Both the position numbers and the translations under genes were made by a program. From Siphonodentalium dalli (taxonomy: Eukaryota; Mollusca; Scaphopoda; Gadilida; Siphonodentaliidae), in contig CP136063.1 of the NCBI GenBank assembly GCA_032622095.1, forward strand, positions 80,393,980 to 80,457,979: DNA of 64,000 nucleotides, read 5' to 3'. Positions within the stretch are counted from its first letter, which is position 1, and each line of letters starts with the position of its first letter. The notes beneath the pieces are model-generated. The model was given only the letters and a program-made list of their open reading frames with translations. It made no database searches and had not been told where the DNA came from. This document shows positions 21,936 through 33,696 of the stretch, piece by piece.

Positions 21936-22168
21936 TTAACTCTTTCTGTACTAACTACTCATTGATGAGTAGTTATCCCTTAGAAAATGTTCATGCCGTT
22001 TGTATAACTTATTATTTTAAAATTTCCCTCCAATAAATAGGACTCCTGCACTTTTATTATCTATTGTCTGATGTTTCACCTGAACACCCCTCCAGATTAA
22101 TAATAGACCATTCCAATATATACATTTATAACTAAATGGGAAAATCCATATTGTATAGAAAGGGTTAA
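21936..22168 (+). mobile_element. TTAA-type MITE, complete copy (family D, copy 4)
   Basis: TTAA at 21936-21939 and 22165-22168 flanks CTCTTTCTGTACTAA and, inverted at the right, CCCTTTCTATACAA. At 233 bp it is the cleanest copy of family D. An internal small palindrome CTACTCATTGATGAGTAG lies near the left end. No coding capacity. Confidence 0.75.
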
Positions 22169-24024
22169 ATTCACTGGAATGTCTTTGGTTGTTTGACATT
22201 TTTCATCAGATCAAATTTGGTGTCAAATGTAAAGTTGCCCACATTGACTTGGTGATGCAATTCATATATGCTGGGTAGGACCATGTCCATAAATAGATGC
22301 TTTTTAAAACAATAAGCCAAGAATACAGAAAATGTTAACATCTTTGCTTAGAATGATGTGCACAAACACAAAAAGTATGATGAGTTCTACTCAACTGTCA
22401 AGCTGACCAATTTTTTTTTTAAACCAAATTCCAACATCCCATTACTGTTAATGCAATCGTATTGGCATTGGGTCTTACTAAAAGGAGTTGCAAATAAAAC
22501 AATGGCATTTATTGCTTTGGCCGAATTATGATTTATTTACAATGAAATTCGAAATTGTTGTCAAAATCAGTCATGAATATATATAATAAACCTTGCATAT
22601 ATACCCACTTAGATTGACAGTGTGAAACAACATAAGGATGCTATGCATAAAACTCACGTGAATATACTTCATCAATCTCACCAAATCTCCGCCTCAGGCT
22701 CACGTCATCCAAAGTGAGCTCATCTAAACAAAACTAACTATATTCATAGGAATGTCATAATTTTATAAAAAGGGTGGGTGGGAATATGGGTAAAAACCAA
22801 AAGTGATTTTGGCCGAAGCAATAAAGCCTGGAGACATCTCATGTGTAAATCGTGAAAACAAGGATCAACGATTATCATTCGTGGGTGATTGCAAATTACT
22901 CAAGCGATATGATAGAGATTTGTAATAATTGGATCAAGATTTATCTGGCGGGTCAACCGGTTCAAAAATGATTTAACTCTACTGCCACCGTGGATTGCAT
23001 TAAGCATTTTTGTGAGATACAAAAATGAATCATGGTTTTTGGCTCACGTGAGAAAAAGTCTTGAATTTTTAACCAATTGATGTAACTGTAAGATGTTGAT
23101 TTAAGTAAGGATAGGTTAATCAGCTTTATTCAAAATCTCTTCCTCTTCAAAAACATTCCTCCTGATTTGTCAGAATTTCATTGATAAAGCTGTGGGGTTC
23201 ATTGTGAACTCATTTGAGTTCAACTTCTCTTTCTCTATATGTTACAAAATAAAATCTTAAATGGGCTTTCTTTCATGAATTTGTTGATTGTTCAGCTACA
23301 CCAACAAGTCTTTTTGTAAGGAGCAATTTTAGTCTCAGATAACACACTCTCTTAGATTATCTACTGAATTCAAACAGGAAGCAAACAATCTTAGCAAAAA
23401 CTGAAAATTATGCTCGAAGACATAATGTATTACTAAAAAGTTTAAAATTTAGTTCAAACCATGTGTATTTCTTCTGACTTTCCTGAGAAATGATCAAAGT
23501 TGAAGATATACCATGCACATGAGCCAATTGAAATGTAAGTAATTTCAAGCATCCACAGCTCTTTCTACTGCATAATTATTTTTCAGTTTTTGCTGAGCTG
23601 AACATTATATTAATTAATACATGCTTTATAATTGATTCACTACTATTTCACTTGGTAACTGTAACCTTGTGATAACTCGATATTAATGCTCAATATTTAA
23701 TAAAGCATGTTCCTGTTGAAATGGTCTTGTGTTTTGATCTATGACAGGGTGGGTCCAAAGTTTCCTTTGACATAAAGCAGCTAGTGAAATTGGTAGGGAT
23801 AGATACAGCTTTATGTCCAAGCCCCGTTCATATATTGTTCTATAGCATACATTGTTCAGAATGGCCTGCAATCCAGGTCTGTGAGATTCCAGTTTAAACA
23901 AAATTAGAGCTTGTCAAACATTACTTTATACATAGTTTTAGAAGCGAAATTTTTGGAAGAGCGTTCTCAGCAAGTATACAAATTGAGTGGAAATGAATGA
24001 GTGGCATAAAAGGTACATGATCTG
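22169..24024. other. Non-coding; one weak inverted-repeat segment
   Basis: I see no exon. Inverted GGCATTTATTGCTTTGGCC (about 22503) and GGCCGAAGCAATAAAGCC (about 22810) may bound a ~320-bp MITE. Otherwise nothing was recognised. Confidence 0.4.
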
Positions 24025-24315
24025 AACTAGTAAAAGGCTTGATTGGCAATTTGATTTATACAATACTGCTTCAAGAATCTCAACATTATATTAGGTTTGT
24101 GCTAGAAATTTGTAAGAAGCCATTACCATGAACTGTTAAATCAAGGAACTAGCCCAATGATGGTACGCAGGTCCGTCCAGTCGTCCACTCAAGCTTGGAG
24201 CAATCAACAATAGACCACAGTGTTGAGATAGCTGGGAATATGGCTATGACCTAAAAGTGAGGCTAAACTCATCTCCGCCCAAATGTTAAATTGCCATTCG
24301 AGCCTTTTACTAGTT
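24025..24315. mobile_element. Putative MITE with ~30-bp inverted repeats
   Basis: AACTAGTAAAAGGCTTGATT… at 24025-24054 is mirrored at 24286-24315 with a few mismatches. The interior is non-coding. No target duplication was found, so the superfamily is unknown. Confidence 0.5.
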
Positions 24316-24588
24316 AGCTCAACTTGTCGTCCGTCTGTCAACAATTTCCTTTGCCACACCCTACATACCACATCTTTCATCCGATCATCACCAAACTTCC
24401 AATGGATCTTTGGGGTGACCTCTCGATGAAGGAATTGAAGGAAAATTGGATTATCACAGGGCATGAAATTTGAGGTGAGCGGAAAATGTATGGTGACCTC
24501 TCCATTAATTTCCATGGTGATACAAGTGAGCACTCAGGACTGCAGAAGGTGTGTTGCACGTTGAAATAGTCACTCTCACCAAGAAAAG

Positions 24589-24840
24589 TGCTGAAGGGTA
24601 CACATGTTTTGAAAATGTGCTGAAGGTATACAGGATTTGAAATCTCATTCTAGATGACATTTAGTTTTCACGTCTGCCATGATTTCTGTAGAGAATAATT
24701 GTTTGTTCGAAAATTAAAATGAACTGAAAACAAACTGCTGATGGGTGCCAGACTTTCTGGAACACAATTGAAGTAACTGCGTTATGCCGATATTAAACCC
24801 TTTGTACCCTTCAGCACATTTTCAAAACATGTGTACACTT
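24589..24840. mobile_element. Putative MITE with 29-bp perfect inverted repeats
   Basis: GTACACATGTTTTGAAAATG… (24598-24626) is repeated perfectly as its complement at 24807-24836. The sequence just inside the right edge reads TTAAACCCTTTGTACCC, reminiscent of TTAA-type elements, but the left boundary is unclear. Confidence 0.55.
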
Positions 24841-24885
24841 GGCACTTTCTAAGGTGAGTTCATGCACTATAGTAACTATGGCTTG

Positions 24886-25005
24886 TTGCCATACATCGGA
24901 AAGCTCTCAATGAGAGCTTTCCGATGAATGGCCACAAGCCATATTTCCGACTAATTCCTGAAAAATAACCCATAATTCTGCTGTGGTCAATTATTTAGGG
25001 TATTA
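24886..25005. mobile_element. Palindromic MITE (family C, copy 3, left arm lost)
   Basis: Centre hairpin (GAAAGCTCTC…GAGAGCTTTC) and a right arm ending gggtattac match 7715-7928 with small changes; most of the left arm is missing. Its right flank (ggctagttttaa) is shared with 25850-25865. Confidence 0.65.
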
Positions 25006-25914
25006 CTTTAGGGCTAGTTTTAATAAGACTGATAATCCTTGATGTCTGACTTCCACATACACTCGAACCATGACAATGAAAACTTGAAAATGATCCTCTA
25101 TTATATTGCTGTATTATTCATCTTGACGTATAAAGAATGCCATGTGTCACTGCAATCTCTATAAAATTCAGTTCTCGACGAGAGAGGTTGGCGACGCTAT
25201 GAGAGCTTGGAGTTGCTATTGTAATATAAAGGTTAGTTTTTTTTTCATCTATATAATAGTATGTAGCTTATAATTATATCTTTTTTAAAATTTGCTACGT
25301 AATTGGTCAAAGCTGCTATTACAAAATTTATTCATATACATATGCCCATTGCCTTCAAACCACCCCTATTTTACTCATAGTTGCCGGCTATGGCGTCATG
25401 AGTGTGAAAATAATGATATAACTTTGCCTCAGATGAACCGTATCCGGCGACTAGTTACCCTGTATCTCACAATACATTCAAGATAATACATTCTTCATTT
25501 GTGAAAAATAAGACCACTGTCATGCAAAATGAAAAACTTATAATCATCAATGAATTTCAAACTTTATTGGACAAATCTAATAATTATTTGATTGCAAACA
25601 TCAAAGTCAGTGTTTTAAACTGAGATTTCAGTTTCACGTAATGTCCAACTGAAACACTTGTCACAATAAAACAAATAACAAACAAACGAAACGAAGCACA
25701 ACAAAAGCTAACCAAAAAGTAATTTTAAGCTACAGTGGTATTGACATTTTAAGGACGTAATCGGCATGATTTATCTGAAGTACATTATTAATTCCTGAAA
25801 AATAACCCATAATTCTGCTGTGGTCAAGGAGTCAATTATTTAGGGTATTACTGTATGGCTAGTTTTAACTGACTGTGAGGACTTGACATTTTGAGGATTT
25901 AAAGGCCATATCCC
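25006..25914. other. Non-coding, with a family C right-arm fragment
   Basis: No exon was recognised. At 25790-25850 the right arm alone of the palindromic MITE (from aattcctgaaaaataaccc to tattactg, followed by TA) recurs along with about 20 bp of flank also found near 25010, so it looks like a segmental copy. Confidence 0.45.
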
Positions 25915-26475
25915 AATGCAATTTTCCTCCCATGTCTAGTTTGTTTAGGTCGTTTTGTAATTGTTCGCAGTCTTTTGAGTTATTTATTGTCATGTATAGT
26001 ACGTGCAGTGTCATCAGCAAATAAGCATGTTTGAGCGGTAATGTGGTTTGGTAAATCGTTGATGTAGAGCAGGAACATCAGGGGCCCCAGGACATAACCC
26101 TGGGGCACCCAAGATGTGACTGAGACCTCAGAGAAGGCATCCCCCTCCAGGACAAAAACTTTGGTTCTGTTGTTGAGAAAGGCTCTGATCCAGTTTAATG
26201 TGGTTCCACCAATGCCATATTGTTCAAGTTTATAGAGCAATTTGCCATGATTGACCTTGTCAAAGGCTTTACTGTATAGTCTAGTAAAATAAGATCGGTC
26301 TGCTGATCTGCAGCAAGGCTCAAGAGATCATCAGTTGGTTGCACGATTTGTGTTTCACATGATTTTCTTTCCCGGAAGCCATGCTGCAGATCAGAGAGGA
26401 TCTTATTCTTTTTCAGATGCTTCGTGATGTTGGATGTGATGATGTGCTCAGTTAGTTTACAGATGATACAGGTAT
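25915..26475 (-). pseudogene. Non-LTR retrotransposon reverse transcriptase fragment
   Basis: Read on the minus strand, the segment gives pieces of the palm of a LINE reverse transcriptase. In order: CETQIVQ…[58 protein letters not shown] and the catalytic-box remnant FADDT, then …EQLQNDLNKLDM. The catalytic motif is FADD rather than the usual YADD. At least two frameshifts (near 26245-26280 and 25975) and loss of both ends make it non-functional. The motif style fits the CR1/L2/Jockey group; the exact clade cannot be set from this piece. Confidence 0.85.
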
Positions 26476-26489
26476 TATATATATATAGT

Positions 26490-26782
26490 TCTATTCTTTC
26501 TGTCCCAGAACACGGTCAAAATTGCGTTATTATTACCACTTGATTTTAGAGTTATCCATCCTTGTCTGTTTGAATAGTGTTTCTGGTGTACACATCTCGA
26601 GCAAATTACGAAGTTAGGGGCAATTATTAGTACTCATCTCGAGAAAATAACAAATCAAAAATCAATATCTACTAACTCTGAGCTTTGTTTGATGGGTTCC
26701 TCGACTCGAATCAAATATTTTTTAACCCCAAAGCCAAAGAAATAGTAATATACAACCCTCTGATCGGATTGAGTACCTTTAA
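26490..26782. mobile_element. Family G element, left end lost (copy 2)
   Basis: It matches 28860-29169 closely (ccacttgattttagagttat, gatgggttcctcgactcgaa) and ends GGATTGAGTACCT|TTAA at 26779-26782. The left terminal repeat is missing. It abuts the reverse transcriptase fragment. Confidence 0.65.
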
Positions 26783-26987
26783 TTAGTTTATATATTTATG
26801 TATTATGTGTTTCTATACATGTATTTTATCTTTAGTTAGTTTGTTAATCTTGAATAAATTTGTATTGCTCCACAATCAGTTTCCTTAATGTTCTCTTATA
26901 CTAAAACAAATCCATTGATAACAATACCCCTGCATCCCATCCAAATCTACTGCATTGCCATCCTCATCATTTCACTCTGGTATCCCC

Positions 26988-27945
26988 ACCCAGGTGTAAC
27001 TTGGTGTTATTCACCCAGGTGTTCCTTGGTGTTTCCCACCCAGTTGTACCTTGGGGTTTTCCTACCCAGGTGTACCTTGGTGTTTCTTTACCTGGGTGTA
27101 CCTTGGGGTTTTCTAACCCAGGTGCATCTCAATGTTTCCACCCAGGTGTACCTTGGTGTTTTCGACCCAAGTGTTTCCCCAGGTGTTTCTACCAGGGTAT
27201 ATCCCAGGTGTTCTTAAGCAGGCTCATCTCAATGATTTACCTTGGTGTACCCCAGTATTTTTACCCAGGTTTAACCTAAGTGCAACCACCCTGATAAACC
27301 CTGGTGTTCCAACACCAGGATATAACAGAGTGGTATACCTGGGATACATCTGGGTGAAATTGATGGGGTACACCAGAGTAAAATATAAGCGAGTGGTACC
27401 TGCTTAAAATACCCGAGGTATACCCTGGTAGAAACACCAAGGTATACCTGGGTAGAAACACTGGGAAATCCACCTGGGTAAGAAAACACCAAGGTACACT
27501 GGGGTAAGAAAACACCAAGGTACACCTGGGTTGGAAACATCAAGATATACCTGGGTAGGGAACACCTGGGTAGGAAACACCTGGATGAATAACACCAAGG
27601 TACACCTGGGTGGGAAACACCCAGATAGGAAACACCTGGGTGAATAACACCAAGGTACACCTGGGTAGGAAACACCCAGGTAGAAAACACCAGGGTATAC
27701 CTGGGTGAATAACACCAAGGTACACCTGGGTGGGAAGCACCCAGGTAGGAAACACCAGGGTACACCTGGGTGTGGTCACCTGGGTAATTACACCCAGGTT
27801 TATCCACACCAGGGTTTTTATCCAGTTTCAGTTGGGTTAATCATGGTAAAACCCAGGTTTCAGGGGGTCTTGATGGTTGGTGGATGTCTTGGTAGATAGA
27901 TTTATACCCGGTTTTTGGCCCAAAAAACCTGGGTGGATTTACCCG
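26988..27945. repeat. Inverted ~27-bp minisatellite (head-to-head arrays)
   Basis: From 26988 to about 27290 the unit reads acccaggtgtaccttggtg; from about 27410 to 27945 the same unit appears as its complement, caccaaggtacacctgggt. The axis is a perfect hairpin CCTGGTGTT-CC-AACACCAGG at 27300-27319. The period of 27 is a multiple of three, so long frames stay open on both strands (up to 178 codons on the minus strand) and read as VYLGVF/TQVYLGV-type repeats. I see no independent sign that these frames are used. Confidence 0.85.
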
Positions 27946-28687
27946 GGTACATTTTTATATGGGCGTGTTGCCGATTTGGATATAACATTTGTCAACATAA
28001 CTGCTTTGATAAAGATTAATCTCAATTTCTATTTGATCAACGTACCACAGTGTATCACATCACTTAAAGACATGTGGGCCATAGTGTGTTTATTATACGC
28101 CACCCATCCAAGAATATGTGAAAAAATAACTTTCAAGGTGTATTCAGGCACATACAGGAGTTTGTTTTGTCATGCGTTATATTTTTATTTTATAGTTTAG
28201 GTTTATGATAGAAGCGAATACCATTTTATACATCATGTGACATCAACGGGATGAGTATTGGACTCATCTTCCCTACAAACTTGTAAATATGAAATAGCAG
28301 GAACACTTTAATTGTAGTCACAACTGTGTCACAATAGAGACCTTTTTCAAAATTCACTATTACGATTACAGATAGGATATATTGTCCTATTAAGGTTGAT
28401 AACATCGCGATTTACCTACAGTGTCTAACTGGTGAGACCACACATGCCCCATTTTATTCAGTTACACTGGAAACAGTAATGTGTGTCTCTTTCAGATCCC
28501 GAATACTTATTCGGATAATGCTAGAGCGTCCCCAAGCAGGACCGGTGGTGCATTTTGGACACATAATTAAACTATGTCAGGTATATTGTATTTAACTTTA
28601 GAAACCCGCACGTAAAGATAGAATTTTGGCCGCATACTGGCACAATATTTCCATATCTGTAATCGTATTCATGATTTTGGGAAAATG
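27946..28687. other. Non-coding
   Basis: No exon, transposon end or tandem repeat was recognised. Confidence 0.35.
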
Positions 28688-29169
28688 TTAAAGGTACTCA
28701 ATCCGATAAAACTCCTCTCAATTACTATTACAATGGCTTCGGGGGTCAAAAATATTTGATTAAAGTCGAGGAAGTCACCAATCAAAGCTCAGATTTGTTA
28801 GATATCGATTTTAGAAATCTATCATTTTTCATTATCGGGAATACTTTCTGGCCCAGAACTCAATCAAAATTGCGTTATTATTACCACTTGATTTTAGAGT
28901 TATCCATCCTTGTCTGTTTGAATAGATTTTGGTGTACACATCCCGAGCAGATTACGGCAGTTGAAGGCAATTATTAGTACTCATCTCGAGTAAATAACAA
29001 ATTTCAAAAATCAATATCTAATTACTCTGAGCTTTGTTTGATGGGTTCCTCGACTCGAATCAAATATTTTTTACCCCCAAAGAAATAGTAATATAGGACC
29101 CTCTGATCGGATTGTTGTTGTTGGAATCTGTTGAGATGGGGACCCTCTGTTCGGATTGAGTACCTTTAA
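28688..29169. mobile_element. TTAA-flanked foldback element (family G, complete copy)
   Basis: TTAA at 28688-28691 and 29166-29169 bounds ends AGGTACTCAATCCGA and TCGGATTGAGTACCT. The inverted repeat continues imperfectly for over 100 bp (ggcttcgggggtcaaaaata… against …tattttttacccccaaag). The interior carries ccacttgattttagagttat. It is a long-TIR non-autonomous element; copies lie at 16790, 26490 and 29220. Confidence 0.75.
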
Positions 29170-29219
29170 TGGGTTTTGTGGGACAAATGCAGCCTCCTCA
29201 CCATACAAGCAGCCAATTA

Positions 29220-29640
29220 AAGATGCCCTGTCCGATTTAACACACCTCTAAATTAATATTTTTTTGGCTTTGTGGGTGAAAAATATTTCATTTCAGCTGA
29301 GGAACACATCTTTCAACACACAGAGTTATTAGAATAACTATAACAAGATACTTGAAATATTATTTGTGACAATAAATTTCTTCCGAGAAGCATATGCAAT
29401 GTGTCACCATCACTGCAATGTGTGACCTCACATGACCTCCAAAACACTGGTTGCTGAATCTGTGCATGTTCTGGTGATTTTATGCCAGGTTGACAAATAT
29501 TTAAGGTGGATAAAAAGATTGATTTAAAAATAAAAATCTCAGCATTGAAAGGAGGGTTCCTTAACTGAAATCAAATATTTGTAACTCCCAAAGTTGAAGA
29601 ATTAGTAACTTAGGGTGTTAAATTAGAGAGAGGATATGTA
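29220..29640. mobile_element. Diverged family G element
   Basis: ttggctttgtgggtgaaaaa at about 29265 and gggttccttaactgaaatc at about 29547 are diverged forms of the inverted arms of 28688-29169. Outer inverted ends ccgatttaacacacc and ggtgttaaatt are visible. It lies next to the complete copy. Confidence 0.5.
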
Positions 29641-30073
29641 AATCATACTTTTATTTTACCAGCCAAACAGAAATATCTTCCTGTAAATGTGTTTTTCTGA
29701 GTTTTTGCTGATGAGGGTATACCATTTTTTATGATATCTCACATGTAACCACTGTGAAGGATTTGTGTGTCTGTAATGGCAATGTAAGCAGGAAAGCATC
29801 CATTTGTTTGTGGAAGGCTTTCAATTTCCATAAAATTCTGATATGGAAATGTTTTCACTAATTGGTTATACACTATGGGCTCTGATACCTGAAAGGTCTA
29901 CAAAATGTTTGTGCCATTTGAGAGAAATCTGATGTGTTTTATTTACTTTTTTTTACTTTAAGTGGTTGACATGTTGAGGCTGCAGTACATCCATTTCTTT
30001 TAGTAGAGAGAGTAGACTGTGTTAAAATGATTGCATTATTAGCAGGACCGTATTGTGCCAATGTCGGGTTAGT
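29641..30073. other. Non-coding
   Basis: A minus-strand frame at 29939-30280 crosses from here into the next element; it resembles no family, and the transposon boundary at 30081 interrupts it, so I do not call it a gene. Confidence 0.4.
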
Positions 30074-30080
30074 GTTTAGA

Positions 30081-31499
30081 CAGGGTTTCCGCCAAGGGGA
30101 AATTAATGAGTCCGTATTGGGGAAACACATAACGCGACGGGTTGACCATGGTTCGTCCCGTTGGGCGAAAATTTTGTTATTTGACACTGAAAAGTAGCCA
30201 TTTCCTTGCACCTGAGTGTCACACATAAGCAATCCAAAGCTACGTATATTATGCAAGTCGATCATTTTCCGTGGGTGCATTAATTCTGTTGATGGTATCC
30301 AGATAATTAGTCATGTAATTACGCAATTAAGACTGCCGTCTGATTGAAGACTATAGCAAGCTACAAGTTACAGTGTTTAAAAATTTATAACATACAATAA
30401 GATTCCGACAGGATAATGAAACTAAACACTAAAGAGCATCGATGCATTGCCCAATAAGACCTAGCTGGGAGAATTGAATTAAGTATTTCCTAGAATTTCA
30501 AGTAGCTTCCGTGAAAATGAAACAGATATATTCCATGTATTCTGTCAATCGTAAAACTATTTGTGCGCTGTGACGTCATATATACTGCAGGGTTTGTCTG
30601 CAGGAGATATTTATAGCGGCGAAATATGAATGGGAGCGAAATCTTTCAAATTCGGAACGCGTAGCTTGTCAATAGTCTGTATTAGTCCAACAACTGACGA
30701 CCGCTGCTATAGAGTTTTAGCCAACGTGTTATAAAATATAATTGAGTTTTGGCGGGAAATGGTAACATGTGCGCCATTGTTTGTATTTGGGGACCCAGGC
30801 GGGACAACGAAACTATTATTGACCGTACTTTGACTTTATCTCCATATTTGGGGGGGGGGGGGTATGTTTTTTGTGTTTATCCTCCATGCATGTAATATGG
30901 GTCGAATGAATGGTGTTGTCACTATGATTTCCCACTATAAAGACTGATTTGGGACAGGTTCCGTATTATAATAGTACGATAGCACGGGATCTCGGAGGTA
31001 GATACCTCCTTTGGTAGGAGAACCGCCCGTTGGTGTATGTTGATCCCTACTCTGCCTAACTCAGCAATTCGGCATTCTTTGATCAAATTATGTAATCGTA
31101 CGATAGCACGGGATCTCCGAGCTGAGTAGTTTCAACCACAGAAATCCCGTGCAAAATAATATTCGTACTCAGCACTCTGACATTCTTTGATGTTACAGCG
31201 ACATTTATTACGCTGTATATAACGTCGCTATTTCAATGCACCAAATATTACATTGTAGTTTTAGCGCCGTGATTTCAAAGGGTTACACTGTACCGGTAAC
31301 ACACGTTGTCTATTGACCCGCTTTTTCACCAGTATTCTGTCTAACCCCCCCCCCCCCCCCTCAACTCCCATTGCAGCCGGATTTTAATTATGACATATTG
31401 CTACTGACTTTTGGTACATACGTGTATGAATCAAACAGATCATCTGCGAGGGGAATGGGTCCGTGGGACGGACCCGCAGCCGGCCTGGCGGAAACCCTG
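30081..31499. mobile_element. hAT-like non-autonomous element, 1.4 kb
   Basis: Ends CAGGGTTTCCGCC and GGCGGAAACCCTG are perfect inverted repeats. GTTTAGA lies directly outside both (30074-30080 and 31500-31506), a 7-bp remainder of what is probably an 8-bp hAT duplication. The interior is non-coding. It contains a G-run near 30851, a C-run near 31344 on the same strand, and a ~20-bp direct repeat (tcgtacgatagcacgggatctc-like) at about 30973 and 31096. Confidence 0.75.
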
Positions 31500-31592
31500 G
31501 TTTAGACCATGTCTGACTCCCCTCTGCTGACAAAAATGGTTTTCGATGATATCCGAATTGAAAAAAGCTGGTTTTATATAAAACCCTTACTT

Positions 31593-33676
31593 AATGATAT
31601 TGATGGACAACGAGATGAATCCAGTAATCACTGAATTTAAATCAGCTCTTGTTTCCTCAGAGAATAGATTCTTTGTCTCAGAATACTTGATATTTGTCTT
31701 GATGGATTGTTCCCAGTTATTGAAATATTGTAGGACATCTTTCAAGTCCAATAATCTGGGGTCCGTTACATTACATACATGATTGAACGATGAGAAGATG
31801 TCAACGAGCACACTTGTTTTCTTGAGAAGCTGAACAGTGCAGGTGACATCATATTGTTATCACCAAACATTTGGTACTGTTTCATTAGATATAGCATGTT
31901 TCTGTCTAACACATCTAATTTCAGTGAGTTTCTCATTTTTAGTGTGGATGATAGCGTGAAATGCTCATTTGTTAGCTTCCTGACTATCTTGAAACCATCC
32001 TGTAGATTATAATTATTGGCTGCCAACCAGTGTTCCCACACTAAACATGCATCGTTCATGACCAAATATCTCCGTGATGTTGATTCATTTTCAATTCTGC
32101 TGGAATATTGATCGTTCCACATTTTTTTCAAAACATGCATGATATCTTGCACTATGGAAATGGAATGTTGATAGTTGAAGGGGTCAATGGTGGTAAAATT
32201 ATCAGCTCTCCCATTTCCATCGAAAATGACTGTAGTTAGATATCTAATAGCAGTTCCACCATCGAACATGAGATAGTCCACGGTGAATCCGAACTCATCC
32301 AGCATATTTATTGCTTCCAAATTTTTTTTTATAATTTGATGACATTTGGCAGAGGTTGTTCCAAAATATGCTATTGGCCATCGGAAGCCATTGAATCCAT
32401 GAAATAGAAATTGAAGGACATGTGTAGCAAACTTGACCTGCTTCTTTCCATCAAATATGTTTTCGATTTAGTTACCAATTTGTCCCAAATCAACGGATCC
32501 AATAACTTCCATACCATCTCCTCGTCGGACAAATTGTAAATCATCTTGAATAGTCATCTTATCGATAACTATTCCACCATGTCTACCAAAACATGTAAGT
32601 TTCCTCTCTTCAGCCTCATGCTTCATCCTGGCTCTTGTCTAACATGATTTTTGTATTTTATCAACTGCTGCTCGGATGGAAGTACAAGGAATCCACTAGT
32701 TGTATAAGAGGCCGGAGATTTACAATAAATGTTCAAACATAAAGAAATCACTTTTGGGTTCCATCTTCTGTAACGAGGATCTTTACCTATGTCGCCATTT
32801 TTTAATTGTGATTGAAGTAGGTCTGCGAAATGAGGTGCTGTATTCTTTTCAAGAATTTGGATTAAGAGGGCTGTCATTTCATTATGGTGTTCTTGGGTCA
32901 GGTCTATATCATTAGCTGTTGTTGCTGTTGGAGAGTTGGAAATATTAGTTGTTGCTGTTGGAGATTTGTTAATACCAGCTGTAGTTGCTGTTGCCGAGTT
33001 GGTCATGTCTAAAGTCTCTTGTCGAATCTTCCTTTGCTTACATGCATAAAAATATTTGGAACATGCGCTGCATATATTAGTATTTGATGTTGGTTGAACC
33101 CACATTTCACAACAGTTTGCATGTATCAATTGTTGGATCTGCTCTGGCTGTATTATTAAGGATTTTTGTAATAGTTTGTGTTTACCAATTGGAATGACTG
33201 TAGTTGATCCTGTGCATAGTTTTATGTTCTCCAAAAATTTTATAATACCGTTCACATTCTTGGGTGTTCTACTGATTTTATGAGCCACTGTAATGTCCTT
33301 ATCAAACACATGAAGGGTGAATTTATCCATGTACATCTTGAAAATGAACGATTGCTGCTCCTCATTTATGATGTGGACACTTGGACATTTAAGTTGAAGA
33401 CATTGATCGCTCGGTGTTACTGTGATATGAGAAGGAATCTCCATGATTGTGCTACTCCCTTTCTCGATATACTCAAGACCCGGATAGAATGAAATCCTTT
33501 GCCCTTTGTGAAACTTCATCTTAGCTCTAATGTTGAAGAGCTTGGCTATAGTCAGGCTCAGAAAAAAGGGTGATGGTGGGCATATTTCACTGGCAGCGAA
33601 ATACGGTGCACTTTTGACTGCTATGTGATTGACAAACAGTCCACCCTCATCACTCTCTCGGAGATTGGTAAGAACC
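31593..33676 (-). pseudogene. P-element-like (THAP9-type) transposase, decayed
   Basis: Three successive minus-strand frames read as one ~690-residue P-type transposase. Frame 1 (33676-32626) has a cysteine-containing region (CSACSKYFYACKQ), a T/A-rich linker and RYRRWNPKVISLCLNIYCKS … LVLPSEQQLIKY, typical of the region before the catalytic core. Frame 2 (32626 to about 31815) has IDKMTIQDDL, GSVDLGQIG, FATHVLQFLFHGF, YFGTTSAKCHQI, FDGGTAIRYL and KLTNEHFTLSSTLKMR, the order seen in P-element RNase-H-like and GTP-binding regions. Frame 3 (to 31593) has DIFSSFNHVCNV. One-base shifts near 32626 and 31815 and a TAA at 32470-32468 break it. A CAG acceptor at 33677 suggests an upstream exon (the family's THAP domain), which I could not find. 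Confidence 0.8.
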
Positions 33677-33696
33677 CTGCAAGTAGAAGAAATCAA

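Noticed and set aside
26888-27809. Long repetitive frames (up to 178 codons) reading VYLGVF/TQVYLGV repeats
   Set aside because: The 27-bp period is a multiple of three, so any stop-free unit stays open; frames are open on both strands and in several registers. There is no start context or splice evidence.
29939-30280. 113-codon minus-strand frame
   Set aside because: It crosses the boundary of the hAT-like element at 30081 and resembles no family.
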